From NCBI GenBank assembly GCA_009731375.1, contig BJOX01000066.1, forward strand, positions 748,571 through 805,974: a stretch of 57,404 nt of DNA. The letters are read 5' to 3'. A program made the translations under genes and the position numbers. Source of the DNA: Paulinella micropora (lineage: Eukaryota; Cercozoa; Imbricatea; Euglyphida). Numbering within the stretch: position 1 is the stretch's first letter; the number at the start of each line of letters is the position of its first letter. This document shows positions 10,304 to 20,040 of this stretch, one piece after another. A model generated the notes under the pieces. The model saw nothing but the letters and a program-made list of their open reading frames with translations. It did no database searches and was not told the origin of the DNA.

Positions 10304-10540
10304 TGTAATGCCCCCAACGATAGCTCGTAAAAAGTCGGTAATACAACCAAACACAGTCCTCAAAAGATGAGAATGATGTCTCGTTATATTAGCTCAGTGA
10401 AGCCAAAAAGGAAAACGGCAACAGACCAGGAATAAAATGGCATCAGGTCCAATCCGGACAAATAATACTGAAACAAGCTGGTGCACCTGTCACCAGGAAA
10501 AGGTACTTATTACCGGCTATCCGGGGGGTGATGCCTACAA
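10304..10540 (+). repeat. tRNA-like short interspersed repeat, copy 1
   Basis: About 235 bp aligning with 34479-34711 (opposite strand), with a 3' fragment at 53866-53930. TTAGCTCAGTGAAGCC at about 10389 resembles a pol III A box, and AGGTCCAATCCGG at about 10445 resembles a B box 54 bp later. The 3' end is marked by GGTGCACC, ACCGGCTATCCGGGG and TGATGCCTAC. It lies directly against the 3' flank of the methyltransferase gene. It may be a tRNA-derived SINE. The alternative is an end of the adjacent retroelement, since copies 1 and 3 both lie beside leaders. Confidence 0.6.
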
Positions 10541-10589
10541 AACGCACTTTCGAAAAATATTGCATATTTCGAAAACAGTGTCCGAATCC

Positions 10590-13260
10590 AAGTGCACTAG
10601 GTAGCAGCAGGAAGAGGGGCAGACACATACATCATCATGACATGCAAATCGTCGTGGCACTGTTGGGAGCAGAAGGAACCCTCCGCAGACAATCCATCAT
10701 CCTTGTCGCAATCTCCTTCTTTTACGCCGCAGGTGTAATCGCATTGTTCGTATTCATCACTACAATCTTTCAGCTTAGCGCCGGTCTCCCATGGCCCTTT
10801 GTGCACCGTGCTGTTGTATTTCTGGCAAGCTGCACTCTTAAAATCCCGCATGTCAAACTTCTCCTCGCACACGCAGCACTTGGCGCGGGTAGAAGATTTT
10901 TGCCCTCAAATGTAACCTTTCTTTTCAAGGGTCGCGTCGACCCTCCCGTCGTCATCGTCTTCAGTCTCTTCTGCTTTTTGTTCCTCCTTCTCCTCAGGGA
11001 GCTCTCCTTCAACAGCTGCTTTGGTGGCCTGCCCTTTTTGGAACCAGGCTCCAGAAACTTGCGGACGCGATCCTTAGCGTTTTGAACCTGACCAGCATCG
11101 ATGTCCAAGCTGGTGACGACCATGTTGGCCTGAAGGGTGCAGATGACCTCCGAGCGAGTCCAAGCAAGCAACCAACACCTTGCTCTGAGAGGGAAGAACA
11201 TCAGAAAGGATTTGTTTGGACAACTCCGTGGGTTTTTCAAAAGTGTTAGCTCGTTCGTCCTGCTTCCCAGTGACTTTCTGTTTTTTCGTTGGGACCGGAA
11301 CAGAGTAAACGTTGTGACGATCAAGCGGGTTCCTGGAGAGATTGAGCGTAAATGCACTCTGGGACTGGTAGAACGCCACCATGACGCACTCCACTGCCTT
11401 GATCCACTTCCGGACTTGTCCCTGGTAGTTGTGTTTCTCCTTGTACCAGAACACAGGCTCGATTGTGTCGTAGCCACACTGCTGCAAAACTTCCACCAAG
11501 ATGTTGTACTGGGACAGATAGTGATGGAAAACGACGGCGCGCTTGTTAGCATTGCTGACAACACCGAACTGGTTTAGCAATTTTATAACCTTGTCCTTGT
11601 TGATTTCAGTAGTGTCAGAAACAAGGTCGGAAATGTTGTAAGGAATGTCAGCGTAAAGCAGGTCTGGAACAAACAAGACACAAACACAAGGAATGAGGGG
11701 GAAAAAAAATATTTTCAATTGATGGAAAAGTAAGGGAGACCAAAATTGCCATGCACGATATCAGAGTTGGAGGCCATGTTGAACATGTCCTTGACCAGAA
11801 TCGTAGCGTTGCCGAAATGGATCTGCTGATCTTCAGAGATGGGTGCCTGTCATAAAAACGAAAAAAAAATCAAAACAAAGTCTTCAAGAGCATGCAACTG
11901 GAAGTCTCAGAACCTGTGGCTGTTCAACTTCTTCGCCTAAGAGACGGTTGATGGCTGCCTGGATCCAGGTCTTCACGTAAGCTTCCAGGTTGTCCGGGAG
12001 AGCGCGGTATCTCTTTTTCTGCAGGTAGAGGATGTCCACAGTGCGATTAAGGATTGCCCTGCCTTCTTCGTTTGTCAAGCTGGGGGACGAAATCAATGAG
12101 GCCATCCTTCCACTGCTTGCAGACGTAAACACCGTCGATTTCAAAAAACCCCATGTTGTCAGCAAAGTCCAGGATCATGTCCTGCAGCGAGATGAGGCAG
12201 ATGTACTTTTTTTGCTCCAGAAAAACCTCTTCATGGTTTGCTTCACTTCGCTTGGCTTGCATTCTTGAAGGTCCTCAATCAATTCTTGAATTTCTTCCAC
12301 TAGACAGGGCTTGTCCTTGCGGATGTTGTGAAGTTCGTTGATGCTTTCGATGATTGCCTGGTTCTTAGGCATGTCAGAACGAACGCCACCAGGGGAAAGA
12401 AGCTTCAGCCAGCACTTCCAAAGATCACCGGTGTTCGAAGCGACGTAAGTCACATGGAACCGAAAGTCTGCAATGGGATGTTGTGGGAAAGGGCGAAGTC
12501 CCTCTTCCATGAGTTCAGAAACTTGTTGCAGGAAGCATCATTCTGGTCCTTGAGACGAGCCATTCCAGCGTAACCTTGATCGTGCGCAGAAATGCAGTTT
12601 TCGCCGAATGTGTTTTTACGGTGGACGTCAGCAACAGTGTTCTCGAAGGCGCAAAGAAAACTGACGGATTGACGACCTGCATCGTTCCAACGAACGAAAC
12701 GAAGAGCTTCCACGTGAATGACCTGGAATTTCGTTTGCTGAGGTTCGTCTCTGTGAAGTTGCTGAATTGCATGGCTGGAATGAAGACCAACGATCGCCTG
12801 CAGGGGAAACTTCCCGTCCTGGATGACCTTGCGCAGAAAGTTCTTGATCTTGGCCTGGTCCTCGACTGGCAGGCTCGTGAAGTCCATCTTGGGCCTTTTC
12901 TTTTCTACAAGCCCAGCCGAAGTCCACAAAGCCTGAAATTCTTTCAAAGCTCTCTCATCAACGAAATCAGGGGATTCCAAGAGAGGATTGTCGGCATCGT
13001 CCAGCCCAAGCTTTCCGGGATTGACAGTTTCGTGCGGATCTTGGATCCAACCCACCCACTGGATCTTCCTGTTGGGGTCCAAGGACTCTGAAATTCTCTG
13101 CGAGTTGCTTGACATGCTCTGGGTCGAGTAAACGATCAGTCACTGCCCTGTGGGGTTGGGTAGCGATGGCGTCGGGAATGGCCTGCACGTTCTTGTAAGT
13201 CATGCTGGCAAGGGCTTTGGCGGCTTCCTTCATCTTCTCTCTGGTGTCTGCACAGAACAA
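10590..13260 (-). pseudogene. ParB-like / DNA methyltransferase / Cys-His finger protein, copy 1
   Basis: An intron-containing gene on the minus strand. From 13247 the protein reads DTREKMKEAAKALASMTYK, then DRLLDPEHVKQLAENF and AIVGLHSSHAIQQLH, resembling ParB/sulfiredoxin-like folds. After a helical section comes GNF-DLLYADIPYN, a DPPY-type motif IV of amino-methyltransferases, split by a GT-AG intron at 11664-11740. A second GT-AG intron is 11847-11913. Motif I follows near 11150 (LVAC ... LDIDAGQVQNAKDRV), so the order is motif IV before I. A Cys/His domain ends it (CCVCEEKF ... CQKY ... CDYTCG ... CSQQCH, 10630-10890). Frameshifts near 13100, 12480, 12220 and 12080, two of them at homopolymers, and an indel in motif I indicate decay or read errors. 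Substrate is unknown; DNA adenine or cytosine-N4 methylation is suggested by the motif. Confidence 0.62.
11664..11740 (-). other. Spliceosomal intron in methyltransferase copy 1
   Basis: On the minus strand it begins GTCTCC and ends TTTGTTCCAG. Removing it joins GGCAATTTTG to ACCTGC and restores the frame into the DIPYN motif. The neighbouring intron at 11847-11913 likewise begins GTTCTG and ends TATGACAG. Both are short (77 and 67 bp). They show that the gene is eukaryotic and not a recent bacterial contaminant. Confidence 0.65.
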
Positions 13261-13519
13261 CCAACCAAGCCAGTACTTAGTAGTAGAACTAGTAGAATAG
13301 AGCTTTCCAACGCGAGCATGACCAGTGACGAACGCGAGCTGAAGGCGAGGACAGAAGGAGCGGTCATGCGAGCCTTGGAAACCACTTTCGCGAGCCGCGA
13401 ATGATTTTTTTTCATGATCAGTAGCTATAGCTAATTTATAACGCAAATATTTGTGATTGCCCTTCCAACAACTGCCAGGATATTCTACATCTTGGACCTG
13501 CCAACGTATGTATACAGCA

Positions 13520-13660
13520 AACTTACTTATTTGGTTACCCATTTACAATGCTTACATTCATTCATACATACATGCATGCATACATACATACATACATACA
13601 TATGTACGTACTTATTTACTTACTTACTTACTTTTTTGGTTACCCACGTACTCAGGGAAA
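13520..13660. repeat. CATA/CTTA tetranucleotide array, inverted relative to the main satellite
   Basis: TACATACATA and CTTACTTACT runs with the linker GGTTACCCA, the reverse complement of the linker in the array at 13908-15040. It lies upstream of methyltransferase copy 1. Confidence 0.9.
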
Positions 13661-13907
13661 ACAATATCTGTCATTTATTAAAATTTTCTGTTTTAACCGG
13701 GGTAAACGTGAAAAAAACGTCATGAAAGCAGTTTCAGCCATCAAAAAACAGTGCAGCCTTGCAATTTTGGCTCGAGCAGGTGATTTTTATGAAATATTTT
13801 CCGGAACTGATGTCTTCAAACACACTACAAGGACCGGTGGAAACGAGAAAGAAAGTCTTGAACCGGTCCAGAGGCACGAAAACGTTCAGGCAAAATTAAA
13901 ACAATGA
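13661..13907. other. Short unique spacer
   Basis: About 250 bp of moderately AT-rich sequence between two tetranucleotide arrays. No gene is supported. Confidence 0.4.
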
Positions 13908-14071
13908 AACAATGTATGTATGTATCTATGTATGTATGTATGTATGTAAAAAGAAAGTGGGAAGCCAAGTAAATAAGTAAGTGAGTGAGTAAGTAAGTAA
14001 GTGAGTAAGTACGTATGTATGTATGTATGTATGTATGTATGCAAGAAAGTGGTAACCCAGTAAGTAAGTAC

Positions 14072-14106
<35 letters not shown>

Positions 14107-14180
14107 CGTATGTATGTGTGTATGTATGTATGTCTGAACGTATGAATGAATGTAAGCAAGGAAGCGGGTAACCTAGTATG

Positions 14181-14217
<37 letters not shown>

Positions 14218-14552
14218 CGTACGTAAGTAAGTAAGTAAGTAAGTAAGTACGTACGTACGTACGTATGTATGTACGTACGTACGTACGTATGTATGTATGT
14301 ATGTATGTATGTATGTATGTATGTATGTATGTGTGTATGTATGTATGTATGTATGTATGTACGTGTATGTATGTATGTATGGATGTATGGATGGATGGAT
14401 GGATGGATGGATGGATCAATGAATGTAAGCAAGAAATTGGGTAACCCAGTAAGTAAGTACGTAAGTAAGTAAGTAAGTAAGTAAGTAAGAAAGTAAGTAA
14501 GTACATGTGTACGTACGTATGTATGTATGTATGTATGTATGTATGTACGTAC

Positions 14553-14583
<31 letters not shown>

Positions 14584-14629
14584 TGAATGTAAGCAAGAAA
14601 GTGGGTAAAACCAGTAAGTAAGTATGTAC

Positions 14630-14668
<39 letters not shown>

Positions 14669-14682
14669 CGTACGTATGTATG

Positions 14683-14714
<32 letters not shown>

Positions 14715-14822
14715 CATGTATGAATGCAAGCAAGAAAGTGGGTAACCCAGTATGTAAGTAAGTAAGTAAGTAAATAAGTAAGTAAGTAAGTAAGTACGAG
14801 CGTACGTACGTACGTACGTATG

Positions 14823-14856
<34 letters not shown>

Positions 14857-14992
14857 AGCAAGAAAGTGGGTAACCCAGTAAGTAAGTAAGTAAGTATGTA
14901 TGTATGTATGCATGTATGCATGTATGTATGTATGTATGCATGTATGCATGTATGTAAGTAAGTAAGTGAGTAATAAAGTAAAAAAACTAAGA

Positions 14993-15028
<36 letters not shown>

Positions 15029-15040
15029 GCGAAAGCTGCA
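13908..15040. repeat. Higher-order TATG/TAAG tetranucleotide satellite
   Basis: About 1.1 kb of alternating (GTAT)n and (GTAA)n blocks with GTAC interruptions. Each block pair is separated by a linker close to GCAAGAAAGTGGGTAACCCA, at about 13953, 14041, 14155, 14427, 14591, 14728 and 14857. Very long open frames here are artefacts of a period-4 repeat free of stops, giving YIHT and LLTY peptides. The array borders the inverted finger segment of methyltransferase copy 2. Confidence 0.95.
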
Positions 15041-15054
15041 AAAAGGTAGCGATG

Positions 15055-15450
15055 TATGTATGTATGGTTACATTGGAGGGCAAAAGTCTTCTGTCCACGC
15101 CATGTGCTGCGTGTGCGAGATCACGTTTGACGTGCGGGAGTTTGACAATGCTATTTGCCAGAAATGCAACAGCACGGTTCACAAAGGGGAATGGAAGACC
15201 GGCGACAAGCTGGAAGATGACACAGATGAGTACGATCAATGCAATTGGACCTGTGGCGTAGAGGAAGGCGATTGCGACAAGCAGGATAGCTTTACCGCGG
15301 AGGGTTCCTTCTGCTCCGAAGAGTGCCACAAAAGTTGGCATGACATGATGATCCATGCCACCCCCGCTCTTCCCGCTGCTACCCGGTAATGCACTTGGAT
15401 TCGGGCACTGTTTTCTAAATATGTCATATTTTTCGAAAGTACTTTTTTCA
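15055..15450 (+). pseudogene. Cys-His finger segment of methyltransferase copy 2, inverted
   Basis: Encodes CCVCEITFDVREF, CQKCNSTVHKGEW, CNWTCGVEEGDC and CSEECHKSWH. It matches the C-terminal domain of copy 1, which reads on the same strand as its methyltransferase. Here the segment is plus strand while the rest of the copy is minus strand. Copy 1 has a tyrosine (CQKY) where this copy keeps cysteine (CQKC), so this copy may preserve the metal site better. Four or more Cys/His pairs suggest a zinc domain of PHD or treble-clef type; the exact fold is not clear. The 3' flank (GCACTTGGATTCGGGCACTG) also matches copy 1. Confidence 0.65.
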
Positions 15451-16040
15451 TTAAATTGATCCTTTTTAAGGGTCTCGTCGACCTTCCCGTCGTCATCGTC
15501 TTCCGAGTATTCTTCTTTTTCCTCCTCCTTCCCCTCAGGGAGCTCTCCTTCAGCGGCTTCCTTGGGCTTCCTGCCCTTTCTGGGACCAGGCTCCAGAAAC
15601 TTGCGGACACGATCTTTGGCGTTTTGAACCTGACCAGCATCAATGTCCAAGCCGGTGACGATCATGTTGGCCTGAAGGGCGCCGATGACCTCCGAGCCAG
15701 AGCCCATGCAAGCAACCAACACCCTGTTCTGCGGGGGAAGAACATCAGAGAGGATTCATTTGGAAAACTCTGTGGGTTTTTCAAAAGCGTTGGCTCGTTC
15801 GTCCGGTTGCCCAGTAACTTTCTGTTTTCTTGTTGGGACTGGAACAGTGTAAAGAAAGGTTGTGACAATCCAGCATGTTCCTGGCGAGATTGAGCGTAAA
15901 TGCATTCTGGGACGGGGTAGAACGCAACCATGACGCACTCCACTGCCTTGATCCACTTCTGGACGTGTCCCTGGTAGTTATGCTTCTCCTTGTACCAGAA
16001 CACAGGCTCGATTGTGCTGTAGCCACACTGCTTAAAGTCT
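15451..16040 (-). pseudogene. DNA methyltransferase segment, copy 2, 5'-truncated
   Basis: Matches copy 1 from QCGY.TIEPVFWYKEKHNYQ onward and lacks the ParB-like part and motif IV. Motif I is intact: VLVACMGSGSEVIGALQAN and TGLDIDAGQVQNAKDRVR, with the G-x-G and acidic residue expected of the S-adenosylmethionine site. A frameshift near 15700-15880 separates the two halves. A Glu/Lys-rich linker (GKEEEKEEYSEDDDDG) then runs into antisense of the inverted finger. A 20-bp minisatellite starts just beyond the truncation point. Confidence 0.65.
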
Positions 16041-16092
16041 TGCCCAGGACAAGCCATGATGGCAAAATAACATTTAAAAAAGAGAACTCCCC

Positions 16093-16285
16093 AGGAAGCT
16101 GGAACTGGGAGCTGGAAGCTGGAACTGGGAGCTGGAAGCTGGAACTGGGAGCTGGAAGCTGGAACTGGGAGCTGGAAGCTGGAACTGGGAGCTGGAAGCT
16201 GGAACTGGGAGCTGAAAGCTGAGACTGGGAGCTGGAAGCTGGACTGGGAGCTGGAAGCTGGACTGGGATCTGGAAGCTGGACAGG
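16093..16285. repeat. 20-bp minisatellite
   Basis: Tandem copies of GGAACTGGGAGCTGGAAGCT, about six perfect units followed by shorter variants. It lies at the truncated edge of methyltransferase copy 2. Confidence 0.95.
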
Positions 16286-16340
16286 TCTGGGGAGGACATC
16301 AGTCTGACAAAAAACGAGCAAGCTTGTCATAATCTCTCTT

Positions 16341-16381
<41 letters not shown>

Positions 16382-16421
16382 ANNNNNNNNNNNNNNNNCT
16401 TCCCCCCCCCCCCCCCCCCCA
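16341..16421. repeat. Poly-C tract with embedded gap (N 16383-16398)
   Basis: About 40 C, an N gap, then about 20 C. The flanks are the same homopolymer, so the gap size is uncertain. Confidence 0.95.
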
Positions 16422-16587
16422 CGCCCACTCGACGACCAAACGAACGCGAAGTGCGGACGGAATAAAAAAAAATGTCTTGTGTCACGGTGTGTCTCTTTCT
16501 GTGTTTTTGGAAACCAAAGTGCCAATGCCAAACACAAAATGAACACAATGCCATGCTCATACAACACCACAGACAGTACACAAAGGT

Positions 16588-16660
16588 GCAACAACACATG
16601 TACACTACTCTCGACACTACTCAACACATGTACACTACTCTCGACACTACTCAACACAAA
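16588..16660. repeat. 31-bp tandem duplication
   Basis: ACACATGTACACTACTCTCG with its ACACTACTCA continuation occurs twice in tandem between a CACA-rich segment and the element B LTR region. No coding function is visible. Confidence 0.85.
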
Positions 16661-16994
16661 ACATTCTGCCTTCATGTCCGCAAATACCGTTTTAGCTCGT
16701 GAAACATGTCCGAAAAATACGTGATAGTTCGCCACATAAACATGTCATCTCTCATGCCATCCTTCAACCATAACAACTTCTTTTGCCCCTCGGCTCTTAT
16801 CTGTGCCTTAATCTCTGGGGTCGTCCTATCGGGCGCTCTAATTAATGGCATACTCAATGGCTCTTTTCAATTGCTCCTTAGCTCTTTTCGAGAAAGAGAG
16901 AGAGAGAACCTACATTAATCACACACGAAGACTGTGAGACGCTACTCTATCCCACTGCTCTATCTGTTCTCAATATCTCATTAAACTGAACTAT

Positions 16995-17126
16995 TCTGTA
17001 ACCGGAACAGCTACACTGACACTTAGTCATCACTCAACGGGAGAGGGGCAGACCAAGCATAAGAGTCAAGTAACGACAAGCAGGACGACACTCAATGCCA
17101 CTATGTATTGTGCGGGCCGGCCGACA
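16995..17126 (-). repeat. 3' LTR edge of element B
   Basis: On the minus strand the LTR starts TGTCGGCCGGCCCGCACAAT at 17126. The first 130 bp reappear at 37758-37887 on the plus strand at about 92 percent identity by eye, which confirms a repeat boundary. The inner end is uncertain and may extend to about 16900. Upstream sits a polypurine tract. Confidence 0.7.
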
Positions 17127-17127
17127 A

Positions 17128-17148
17128 TCCCTTTTCCCCCTTGGGGGG
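17128..17148 (-). promoter_or_regulatory. Polypurine tract of element B
   Basis: Minus strand CCAAGGGGGAAAAGGGA lies directly before the LTR start, as expected for the plus-strand primer of an LTR retrotransposon. Confidence 0.7.
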
Positions 17149-17244
17149 AAGCCGCCGTAAGCGGTCGACCCCCACGCCGAAGAGTGACTCCTCATTCGAA
17201 GGCGCTCTCGACCGACCGACACATGACATAAAGCATTCCGGCTG

Positions 17245-17895
17245 TCAAATAAATAAAAAGAATTGGTCCACGTCCAGTGCGAGTCTCATCCGTGAGAACT
17301 CGTGCCCCCGAGCTCCAGCTCTTCCTTCCTCTGGCATCGGATATAAATGCCATCTCTTGATCCTCCCCTCCCGTCTAGAAGAAAAAGTAGCTGATGATCC
17401 GTAAGCGACATCAGACTCTGTTGTAATCCTTATAATGTCACGTTTTGGCTCGCTTTCGTGGTCTTCCACGACCCTTGTTTTCTTCCGATGCGATCGGCGC
17501 TTGTTTCGGTCTTCCGCAACTTCTTTATCATACTTCGGCGCACCTATCAATAAAAACGATATGCCTGCACTCTGGACCTCGTCCCATATGCAAAACGGAA
17601 TTCTTCGTTCCTCCGTTAGATCAAACGGCATATCCAGAACCACTCTCGGCATCAGTTGAACAGTCCAATGTGTAAAATCCTCGTCGTCTTTCTCAATTGA
17701 CGCATCCCATTGTTCCAAGCCTTCCCCGTCTCGGAACACTGGTGCAAAGATCCTATCCCGCACCTCACTTTTACTCCTCCAAAACTGCATTGCTGGTGCC
17801 AACCGCAACGCAGCTCGTACCCGTGTTCTGGGCTGTACATATGTAACTTGCATTAAATAGAAATTATCGAAATCCTTGTCCATGACTGTATCCTC
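17245..17895 (-). pseudogene. Element B C-terminal tail domain
   Basis: Aligns with the tail of elements A and C: RPHEDTVMDKDFDNFYLMQV against RPAEQHV...LYLMRV, then MQFWRS, LEQWDASI, HWTVQLMPRVVLDMPFDL and FCIWDE. A one-base frameshift near 17895 separates it from the integrase ORF. A basic end (DRNKRRSHRKKTR) follows, as in A. The domain is unrecognised, but retention in both families argues that it is an authentic part of pol. Confidence 0.72.
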
Positions 17896-19440
17896 ATGCG
17901 GTCGACATAGAAGAACTTATCCACCTGCCACTCGATCTTAGCCACATCCTCGCCTGCTATCCACAGCTTTTTCCATACCGTGCCCTTACAGTCCTGCACC
18001 GCTTCCAGGATAGCATCCTTTTTATCCTTGGCATCCGATGATGCTTGGTCATCCTGACCCGCATGCTTCGCTTCCAATTTCATTTCCTCTTGCTGCTTCC
18101 GCAGCGCCTCCTCACGCTCCTTACGCGTGAGTAATGATGGCGGTTGTCTAAATGCCGGTGCAATGCGTCTTAACGCTTGCTCCTCGTTTTCGTCCTCCAG
18201 CAAATAAGGACTAAACTTGGCCAATAGCCGCACATGAACAATCTGTTCCCTTCCTCGCGCCCCCGTAGGTGCAATCTTATAATTGTACGCACCCGTCTGC
18301 CGTACAATCTTAAATGGCCCATGCCACTTATTGCAAAACTTGACCGACACCCCCTTTGGTACCGTCGGAACATACAACAAGACTGTATCGCCTTCCTTGT
18401 ACTCTACATGAGAGTACTTGCCCAAATCCTGTTCTCGCTGAATCTCCCTCAGCGTCTCCCGACACTTCTTGATCGAAATACGAGCTTCGAATTCTGCAAT
18501 AGCTCGTAATCGAACTAGTACTCCTAACAGTTCGAACGGTTCCCATTTCTCGGATGGAAACAACAGTTGCGTTGGTGTGTTCAACGCTCTCCCGTATACC
18601 ATCTGATGCGGACTCACACCCCGCGCATGTCCCCCTAACGATGCTGAAGCCAGATTGTTGACAGCGAACGTGAACATAGGCACAACGTATATCCAATTGA
18701 GCTGACTATTTTTGCAATAGGTCTTCAGCGCTGCCTTCAGCGTCCTATGCACTCGCTCAATTTTCCCGTTGGCCATTGGGTTAAAAGCAGTCACATACTG
18801 CCACTCAAACCCAAGGAACTTGGCAATCCTTTGCGAAACCTCATTTGCAAAACTTGTACCTCTATCCGAGATCATCCTTCTCGGGATCCCTATGCGGCCA
18901 AACACCTGATCAAGCAATTCCGCCACTGTAACCTCCGCAGTTACATCCGTAACAGGAACAGTGATAACGTAATTGGATGTCCGATCAATCACCGTTAGCA
19001 AATATTTGAATTTTCCTGCTCCCGCCTCCGGGAAAGGACCAACATGATCGATATGCAAAGTATCGAAGATGTCCAAGGTGATATCATACTCACCCTTGAG
19101 TCCCAAGTTCGGCTTATACGGAAGCTTTGCCATCTGACCATGAGGGCAACCTTTCACAAATTCCTTAACCCTTAAGTTTCCCCTAGGTTATCCCACCAAA
19201 ACCTTTTGCGTAAAAACCAGGTCATCCTTTCCACCCCAGGATGACTCTGCATCGCGATCAACGACGACGTCTGAGTTCTTGCGGAACCCATAACAACCAA
19301 CGATCCTCCTCATTGGCATAAATTCCATCCTTGCCCATGTACCAAAGGAGTCCATCCTTCAGCACCAAGCATCGTTTAAGCTTTCGTATCTCGTTGTCCT
19401 CCGGTCTAGCTTGAGGATTGACAAGATGTTCCCGTAATTC
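17896..19440 (-). pseudogene. Element B integrase with GPY/F module
   Basis: HIDHVGPFPEAGAGKF supplies the first catalytic Asp, MISDRGTSFANEV the second, and ANGKIERVHRTLKAAL the Glu. WHGPFKIVRQTGAYNYKI is the GPY/F module. The zinc-binding N-terminal part lies upstream in other frames (DGLLWYMGKDGIY, WLLWVPQELR, SHPGVERMTWFLRKRFWW), with a frameshift near 19275 and stops near 19180-19200. GCPHGQ replaces the expected C-x2-C pair, so the zinc site looks lost. After GPY/F, a Lys/Glu/Gln-rich linker leads to the tail. Confidence 0.82.
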
Positions 19441-20040
19441 CTTTTATTTCGCACTTTCTTTTGTCAAAGTTCGAAAAGCTTCCACCGACGCCAATCTGAC
19501 AGCCGTGTCAGTCTCCAACTGGAGTCGAACCTTGTCCGGACGTGTTTCCGGTAATTGAAAATGATGTTCGTCCTTCACTCTTTCCTCATCATCCAAATTG
19601 AGACACATCGGGCCCTTCGGCAACAAGGCCGCATTAAAGGCACCATGCCGTTCCTCCTCAACTTCCTCCTCCTCATCCCTCTCGGCGGCTCTGGCTTTCG
19701 CCCAAATATAGGATATCCTCACAAGCCTCCCTGGCTATTTGTGAGTAATGACACTTACATTTTTCCTGTGCTGCCACTTCGACTGCTTCCACAGCAGCCA
19801 CTTGCTCACTACGCGTGTTGCATTGATGATTGTTATGAGCGAACGAGTTATACCAAAGCCCCGCTGGCAACTTAGCATCCTCCGCCCCTTGTTCCCACTC
19901 ATAGAGGTCCACGTCATCTCCCATGATCGCCAACACCGCCCCCGGCGTGCGAAACTCAAACTGTGCCATTCGCATCTCCCGAACTGTGTTGCGACGCTGT
20001 AATTCATCTACAGCCTTCTCCTTCTGCCCACTCTTATCCT
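19441..20040 (-). pseudogene. Element B RNase H to integrase linker
   Basis: Highly charged Glu-rich frames (DEEEEVEEERHG, NLDDEERVKDEHHF) in the position of the linker that in element A joins RNase H to integrase. Frames are broken at about 19680-19740. No separate domain is recognised. Confidence 0.5.

Noticed and set aside
10389-10455. A functional tRNA gene
   Set aside because: Only the A- and B-box-like parts match; no acceptor stem or anticodon arm could be folded.
10528-11085. 185-residue plus-strand ORF with hydrophobic stretches
   Set aside because: Antisense of the methyltransferase and finger coding sequence of copy 1; the Cys/His pattern on the minus strand is the conserved one.
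13908-15040. CRISPR-like array from regularly spaced GGGTAACCC linkers
   Set aside because: Intervening sequences are simple tetranucleotide repeats of irregular length, not unique spacers.
13926-15722. 598-residue and 351-residue open frames on the minus strand
   Set aside because: They are translations of TATG/TAAG microsatellite; only the short stretch at 15456-15722 is real methyltransferase sequence.
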